Below are positions 14,264 through 18,948 of a DNA stretch of 18,948 nucleotides, piece by piece. The stretch covers positions 1-18,948 of the forward strand of contig CAMLIF010000080.1 of assembly GCA_946479985.1 (NCBI GenBank), given 5' to 3'. A model generated the notes under the pieces. The model saw only the letters and a list, made by a program, of their open reading frames with translations, was not told the DNA's origin and ran no database searches. The position numbers and the translations under genes were made by a program. The DNA comes from an uncultured Flavobacteriales bacterium (GTDB taxonomy: Bacteria; Bacteroidota; Bacteroidia; Flavobacteriales; Crocinitomicaceae). Every line of letters begins with the position of its first letter. Within the stretch, counting starts at the first letter, position 1.

Positions 14264-17200
14264 ATGGAATACAATTTTATCGAAATAGAGCGCAAATGGC
14301 GCAAGCATTGGGCAGACAATAAAACATTTGCAGCCGAGGACAACAGTACGAAACCAAAATATTATGTTCTGGACATGTTCCCGTACCCGTCTGGAGCCGG
14401 TTTACACGTGGGTCATCCGCTCGGTTACATTGCTTCTGATATCTATGCGCGCTACAAGCGATTGAGAGGGTTTAATGTTTTGCACCCGATGGGTTACGAC
14501 TCGTTCGGACTTCCGGCTGAACAATATGCTATTCAAACTGGACTTCATCCAAAGATCACAACTTCGATCAATATTGATGGATGCTTGGACGAAAAGGGAA
14601 ATATAAAACCTCAATATGTAAATGAAGATGGTTCTATAAAAGATGAAGCTCTAATTGTTAAGAGTGAACACGTAAAAATTACAGATCCAAACTATCAAGA
14701 TAACATCATCAAAGGTTATCGTAACCAATTAGACAAAATCGGTTTCTCTTTCGATTGGGACAGAGAAGTACGCACTTCTTCGCCTGAGTATTACAAATGG
14801 ACTCAGTGGATCTTCAAACAGATCTTCAATTCGTGGTATAACGCTAAAACAGATAAAGCCGAACCGATCGATTTGCTGATCGAAGCATTTGAGGCTGACG
14901 GGAATAACGAAGTTCAGGCTGTTACAGATTTTACGGAATCTTTCTCGGCTAACGAATGGAAAACCATGTCGGAAAAAGAACAATCAGACATTCTGATGGA
15001 ATACCGTTTGGCGTATTTGGCCGATTCGTGGGTGAACTGGTGTCCGGCACTTGGAACCGTTTTAGCGAATGATGAAGTGATCAACGGACTTTCAGAGCGC
15101 GGTGGTCACCCGGTAGAACAAAAATTGATGCGCCAGTGGTCAATGCGAATCAAAGCTTATGCTGAACGGTTATTGACAGGATTAGACACCGTAGATTGGA
15201 CAGATGCGATTAAAGACATGCAGCGCAACTGGATCGGAAAATCTGTAGGAGCATCAGTACGTTTCAATGTTGCCTTCGACTCCGCTCAGTCAACGGATTC
15301 TTCGATGGAAGACGGCGGGTTACCGAGCGTAGTCGAGGTATTCACAACCCGCCCCGACACAATCTTCGGAGTTTCATTCATGGTTCTTGCTCCCGAGCAT
15401 CCGTTGGTTGATGAAATCACAACTCCGGAATACAAAGATGCTATTGAAGCATACAAAACTGCGGCTTCGCTGAAATCGGAGCGCGACAGACAAGCCGATG
15501 TGAAAAATATTACCGGTCAGTTTACCGGAGCTTATGCTGTTCATCCGTTCTCGGGTGAGAAAATCCCGGTTTGGATTGGTGATTACGTTTTGGCTTCATA
15601 CGGAACCGGAGCTGTAATGGCGGTTCCTTGCGGCGATCAACGCGATTGGGATTTTGCGAAACATTTCAATATTCCGATTAAGAACATCTTTGAAAACGTT
15701 GATATTTCTGAAGCGGCTTATTCCGAAAAAGAAGGAACAATAACAGATTCAAGTTTTCTAACAGGGCTTTCTGTAAAAGAAGCCATGAAAGCCGCGATTG
15801 AGAAAATTGAGGAAGAAGGACTTGGAAAAGGAAAAACCAACTACCGTTTGCGCGATGCGATTTTCTCCCGTCAGCGCTATTGGGGTGAACCTTTCCCGGT
15901 TTATTACAAAAACGACATTCCGTATTTGGTCGACGATGCTCATTTGCCGGTTGAATTGCCGGAAGTAGACAAATATTTGCCAACCGAAGACGGTGAACCG
16001 CCATTGGCGCGTGCAGAAAAAACGGCCTGGAAATATTCCGAAGGCGACAGAATGGAATACAACACCATGCCCGGCTGGGCGGGAAGTTCGTTCTATTTCC
16101 TGCGCTACATGGATCCGCACAATACCGAAGAATTTGTTTCCAAAGATAAATCAGATTACTGGAACCAGGTTGATTTATACATTGGTGGGTCAGAACACGC
16201 AACCGGCCACTTGTTGTACTCCCGTTTCTGGTGTAAGTTCCTGTTCGACAAAGGATTTATTTCGTTTGAAGAGCCGTTTGCGAAGATGATCAACCAAGGG
16301 ATGATTTTGGGGCGAAGTAGTTTTGTTTACCGTTTGGAATACTCAGTTATTAGAGACAATGGACAATTGGGGTTTTATACATATGTGGAAGCACCATCTA
16401 TATTTATATCCCAAAGCATTTTTGACAATGTTATAAGAAAAGAAAAAGTTATCGAATTTTCAGAAAAAGTAAATTCTGAATTGAAGAAACTTATACACTA
16501 TAAAAATGGCTTCGTTGTGATGAATTGTACTCCAATTCACATCGACATTTCTCTCGTTGACAACGATAAACTGGATATCGAAGCATTCAAAAATTCGCGT
16601 GAAGAATACAAAAACGCCGAATTCATTTTAGAAGACGACGGTTCTTACATCTGCGGTTCCGAAGTCGAAAAAATGTCCAAATCCAAATTCAACGTGCAAA
16701 CGCCGGATGAATTGGTAGAGAAATTCGGTGCAGATACTTTGCGCATGTATGAAATGTTCTTAGGCCCGTTGGAGCAAACCAAGCCATGGGATACCAAAGG
16801 TATTTCGGGAGTTCACAACTTCCTGCGCAAATTGTGGCGTTTGTTCTACAACGAAGGTCAATTGATCGTTTCAAAGGAACCGGCAAGTAAAGAATCGTTG
16901 AAGACTTTACATAAAACCATCAAAAAAGTAGAAGACGATTTGGAGCGTTACTCGTTCAACACCAACGTTTCGAATTTGATGATCTGCGTAAACGAACTGA
17001 CAGAACAAAAATGTCATTCGAAAGAAGTTTTGGAAGAATTGGTTGTTTTGCTTGCGCCATACGCACCGCATACCGCAGAAGAATTGTGGGAAGCATTGGG
17101 CTACTCGGCTGGTTCAGTTTCACATGCCCATTTCCCGACTTTCAATCCGGATATGCTGGTAGAAGCAAACGTTTCGTACCCGGTTTCGTTCAACGGAAAA

Positions 17201-17353
17201 ATGCGCATGAAAGCAGATTTACCAACAGAATTCACCGCAAAAGAAGTGGAAGAAGCAGTTCTCGCAATGCCTGAAGCACAAAAATGGCTTGAAGGAAAAA
17301 CTCCTAAGAAAGTGATTGTGGTTCCCGGGAAGATTGTGAATATTGTTATTTGA
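14264..17353 (+). CDS. leuS: Leucyl-tRNA synthetase with two unusual insertions
   Basis: The product is 1029 residues, longer than the roughly 920-950 I expect for Bacteroidota. It is a class I synthetase that charges tRNA-Leu in the cytoplasm. Seen: HIGH-type motif H48-V-G-H51 in GAGLHVGHPLGY; editing domain with FTTRPDTIFGV and GTGAVMAVPCGDQRDWDF; catalytic-core motifs NTMPGWAGSSFYF and GGSEHATGHLLYSRFW; KMSKS loop (VEKMSKSKFN, ~residue 800); and the anticodon-binding and C-terminal domains ending KKVIVVPGKIVNIVI. All key motifs are intact, so it should be active and able to edit. Residues ~101-148 and ~691-755 are extra relative to the typical sequence, where NI-x-x-YR-x-QLDKIG would follow ITT directly and a short loop would follow GRSNFVYR. 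Both are AT-richer than their flanks and use ATA codons. The frame is kept throughout. A single gene with its own promoter and terminator. Confidence 0.97.
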   Translation: MEYNFIEIERKWRKHWADNKTFAAEDNSTKPKYYVLDMFPYPSGAGLHVGHPLGYIASDIYARYKRLRGFNVLHPMGYDSFGLPAEQYAIQTGLHPKITTSINIDGCLDEKGNIKPQYVNEDGSIKDEALIVKSEHVKITDPNYQDNIIKGYRNQLDKIGFSFDWDREVRTSSPEYYKWTQWIFKQIFNSWYNAKTDKAEPIDLLIEAFEADGNNEVQAVTDFTESFSANEWKTMSEKEQSDILMEYRLAYLADSWVNWCPALGTVLANDEVINGLSERGGHPVEQKLMRQWSMRIKAYAERLLTGLDTVDWTDAIKDMQRNWIGKSVGASVRFNVAFDSAQSTDSSMEDGGLPSVVEVFTTRPDTIFGVSFMVLAPEHPLVDEITTPEYKDAIEAYKTAASLKSERDRQADVKNITGQFTGAYAVHPFSGEKIPVWIGDYVLASYGTGAVMAVPCGDQRDWDFAKHFNIPIKNIFENVDISEAAYSEKEGTITDSSFLTGLSVKEAMKAAIEKIEEEGLGKGKTNYRLRDAIFSRQRYWGEPFPVYYKNDIPYLVDDAHLPVELPEVDKYLPTEDGEPPLARAEKTAWKYSEGDRMEYNTMPGWAGSSFYFLRYMDPHNTEEFVSKDKSDYWNQVDLYIGGSEHATGHLLYSRFWCKFLFDKGFISFEEPFAKMINQGMILGRSSFVYRLEYSVIRDNGQLGFYTYVEAPSIFISQSIFDNVIRKEKVIEFSEKVNSELKKLIHYKNGFVVMNCTPIHIDISLVDNDKLDIEAFKNSREEYKNAEFILEDDGSYICGSEVEKMSKSKFNVQTPDELVEKFGADTLRMYEMFLGPLEQTKPWDTKGISGVHNFLRKLWRLFYNEGQLIVSKEPASKESLKTLHKTIKKVEDDLERYSFNTNVSNLMICVNELTEQKCHSKEVLEELVVLLAPYAPHTAEELWEALGYSAGSVSHAHFPTFNPDMLVEANVSYPVSFNGKMRMKADLPTEFTAKEVEEAVLAMPEAQKWLEGKTPKKVIVVPGKIVNIVI

Positions 17354-17361
17354 TTATGAAA

Positions 17362-17401
17362 GTAGTGCTCAGGTCGCGATCTGAGCACTACGCTATTTTT
17401 T
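17362..17401 (+). terminator. Intrinsic terminator after leuS
   Basis: A perfect 11-bp stem (GTAGTGCTCAG / CTGAGCACTAC) with an 8-base loop is followed by a T-rich tract. It starts 9 bases after the stop codon. Confidence 0.93.
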
Positions 17402-17430
17402 TATTTTCAACCCTCTAAAACTGTACACCT

Positions 17431-17967
17431 ATGATCATGTTCAAAGGAATTATCGGGCTCGTTGCATTAATAGTTGTGCTTCTTGCCATTGTTATATCGC
17501 TGATTATCCGCGCGAAGAAAAAGAGCGGAATCAAGGGATATCTGAAGAAGAATAATGTTTCTTATGATGAGTTGCTGGTAGCACATGAATCGCAGCATTA
17601 TGTTGCTTTGCAAATCGACCAGGCGCAATTTCAATTGTTGAAGTATTCTGAGAAAAAGAAGTCTTACCAAATGAAAACCTTCCGTTATTCCGACCTGGAA
17701 ACTGCCGATTTTTACCTGGACGGAGTGCGTGTTTTCAGTATTAACAGCTCCACCGAACCGGGAAGTCAATTGAATTTGCAACCAAATCCGAATAACCGGA
17801 ACCTGGTTTCTATCCGCATGTTTATCAAGGGAATTGAATATCCTTACATCATGAGCATTGATCAATTCGCAGAAGGAAACGGTTCGGCAATAAGCGACAG
17901 TAACCTGATTAAGAACACGCGAAAATGGCAGGCTGCTTTTTTTGATATGGTGCACATCGCAAAGTAA
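17431..17967 (+). CDS. Uncharacterised membrane-anchored protein
   Basis: The product is 178 residues. One N-terminal membrane helix (IIGLVALIVVLLAIVISLII, about residues 7-26) is followed by a basic stretch (RAKKKSGIKGYLKK), so the soluble part probably faces the cytoplasm. About 145 residues follow with mixed strands and helices (HYVALQIDQAQFQLLKY, then FRYSDLETADFYLDGVRVFS, then NRNLVSIRMFIKGIEYPYIM) that suggest a compact beta-rich domain, perhaps PH-like. I know no family for it. A second ATG two codons in (17437) is equally possible. It lies 9 bases before the next gene, so the two are probably co-transcribed; the promoter would lie after the leuS terminator, but no exact -7 match is visible there. 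Confidence 0.82.
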   Translation: MIMFKGIIGLVALIVVLLAIVISLIIRAKKKSGIKGYLKKNNVSYDELLVAHESQHYVALQIDQAQFQLLKYSEKKKSYQMKTFRYSDLETADFYLDGVRVFSINSSTEPGSQLNLQPNPNNRNLVSIRMFIKGIEYPYIMSIDQFAEGNGSAISDSNLIKNTRKWQAAFFDMVHIAK

Positions 17968-17976
17968 TTTTCCGGA

Positions 17977-18882
17977 ATGAAATCAATCCTCTTCGTTTTC
18001 CTGTTCATTGTTGGTACTTCCTTCAGTCAGGATTACACTTCTGAGGAATTGGTTGTTCCTTTTGAGTGGCATCCGGAATCTATGAGTTGTGAGTTAGTTG
18101 ATGAGAATTATTCACTCGACAATATTCTCGATGGACGTTGGGATCATACAGCAGAGTTACCTTACTCCGGAACGCAAGTCACCATGTTTCATACTCGTTT
18201 CTATCGCACTGGAAATCGCTTTTTGGAGTTCTCTGAATATCCCGGGAACCGATTCTTTTTCCAAGAATGGAGTGACAGTTTGAGATCAGACCTTCTGCAT
18301 TTCGGAGAAGTTGAAGTCGACATTGAAAGTTTGGAAATGGAGGAAGTTGTGCTCACTTCGATTGAAGGTGAAGACTCATCGGGTTTTGATTTATTCTACA
18401 CCTTTAAGAAAGTTGGCCCATGGGAATTCAGACTACCCGACAATTCAAAATTGTATGGTAATTATGAATATGGAAAGCGCGTTGGGAGCTGGACAAGGTA
18501 TATGAATATATTATCAAGCGTTGGATTTCTTCCAATTCAGGCAACTTACGAATATGAAGAAGGAGTTTTGAAATCGACGAACTGGCTTGATAAAAGTACG
18601 GTGGACTATGATGAAAAAATGAAACTTCTGAAGGGGAAATGGAAGATGTATCCATTGGATGCGAAAGGAATTGCGCTCTACAAACAAGGTTATAAGTTGG
18701 TGAAATTCTATAAAGAAGAAAAAGCTAAATCTCCTTGTTCCAATAAATTTATGGGCATTTCCACGAAAAACACTTTACTGAAATGGCAAATCAATGAAGA
18801 CAATACAATCATTATAGAAGGAATGAAATTCACGATCTTGTATTTGACGGACGAGCATTTGTTGTTGCGGGTTGATGAGTAA
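17977..18882 (+). CDS. Secreted protein, uncharacterised, with a lipocalin-like C-terminal region
   Basis: The product is 301 residues. Residues 1-17 are a signal peptide (MKSILFVFLFIVGTSFS) with likely cleavage before QDY; there is no lipobox cysteine and no T9SS tail, so it should stay in the periplasm. The first ~100 residues include an aromatic-rich strand region (FHTRFYRTGNRFLEFSEYPG). In the middle, WEFRLPDNSKLYGNYEYGKR followed by VGSW resembles the G-x-Y-x-x-G-x-R-x-G-x-W pattern of MORN-like repeats. The end (LLKGKWKMYPLD, then LLKWQINEDNTIIIEGMKFT, then LTDEHLLLRVDE) resembles the small lipocalin-like domains common in Bacteroidota. A binding role for a hydrophobic ligand is possible but unproven. 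It is the second gene of the unit with 17431-17967. Confidence 0.8.
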   Translation: MKSILFVFLFIVGTSFSQDYTSEELVVPFEWHPESMSCELVDENYSLDNILDGRWDHTAELPYSGTQVTMFHTRFYRTGNRFLEFSEYPGNRFFFQEWSDSLRSDLLHFGEVEVDIESLEMEEVVLTSIEGEDSSGFDLFYTFKKVGPWEFRLPDNSKLYGNYEYGKRVGSWTRYMNILSSVGFLPIQATYEYEEGVLKSTNWLDKSTVDYDEKMKLLKGKWKMYPLDAKGIALYKQGYKLVKFYKEEKAKSPCSNKFMGISTKNTLLKWQINEDNTIIIEGMKFTILYLTDEHLLLRVDE

Positions 18883-18948
18883 TCCTCCCCCTGCCCCCTC
18901 CACTTTAGTTTTGTATAAATAAGTAACTTGGATAAGATCAGGTTAAGT
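18883..18948. other. Intergenic end of window with a pyrimidine-rich tract
   Basis: Directly after the stop codon there is a C-rich stretch (CCTCCCCCTGCCCCCTCCAC, 18884-18903) far above the local G+C level. TAGTTTTG at 18906-18913 then matches TAnnTTTG and may be the -7 box of a rightward gene beyond the window. No hairpin terminator for the preceding gene is seen before the window ends. Confidence 0.35.

Noticed and set aside
15678..16202. Long minus-strand ORFs of 120-174 codons within leuS
   Set aside because: They lie opposite the conserved synthetase core and their products look unlike any folded protein; they are shadows of leuS.
17467..17955. Minus-strand 162-codon ORF
   Set aside because: It is antisense to the membrane-anchored protein gene, which has a convincing membrane helix and operon spacing.

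Overview
The window looks like a chromosomal segment from a member of the Bacteroidota, most likely a flavobacterium-like marine or freshwater genus; the Crocinitomicaceae (Fluviicola-like) is a guess from style, not a match. The evidence is: three large secreted proteins ending in the type IX secretion system (T9SS) type A sorting domain; a LytTR response regulator paired with a TPR/His_kinase sensor; TAnnTTTG-type -7 promoter elements; little sign of Shine-Dalgarno sequences; and moderate A+T content with A-rich leaders.

Layout. 1-708 (+) is the 3' end of a repeat-bearing T9SS cargo gene. 983-2779 (+) is lepA. 2990-5176 (+) is a second T9SS cargo gene with Ig-like and propeller-like regions. 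5237-5720 holds no strong gene: it carries terminators, one doubtful small ORF and a decayed copy of a small membrane-protein gene. 5727-7622 (-) is a glycine-rich T9SS cargo gene. 7795-9375 (-) encodes a periplasmic OmpA-like domain joined to a probable outer-membrane barrel. 9422-9571 (-) is a short gene for a single-pass membrane protein, and it is the intact relative of the decayed copy at about 5.3 kb. 9628-10282 (-) is a two-gene unit of small uncharacterised cytoplasmic proteins, one with a very acidic tail. 10300-10740 is an intergenic region with a hairpin, a long inverted repeat around a 31-codon ORF, and a direct repeat with 21-base spacing. 10740-13751 (-) is a two-component pair (sensor kinase first, then LytTR regulator). 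13844-14056 (-) is a small secreted lysine-rich protein. 14264-17353 (+) is leuS with two unusual AT-rich in-frame insertions. 17431-18882 (+) is a two-gene unit of a membrane-anchored protein and a secreted protein, both of unknown function.

How the genes fit together. lepA and leuS are translation housekeeping genes; most of the rest belongs to the cell envelope or the secreted surface. Secreted proteins pass Sec first, and those with the C-terminal domain are then exported by a T9SS encoded elsewhere. Nearly every transcription unit ends in a clear intrinsic terminator, so the operon boundaries can be read well. I see no phage, insertion sequence, CRISPR array, rRNA or tRNA. The less ordinary signals are the duplicated and decayed small gene, the two leuS insertions, two intergenic inverted-repeat elements built of 7-base units, and the unexplained intergenic region next to the LytTR gene.
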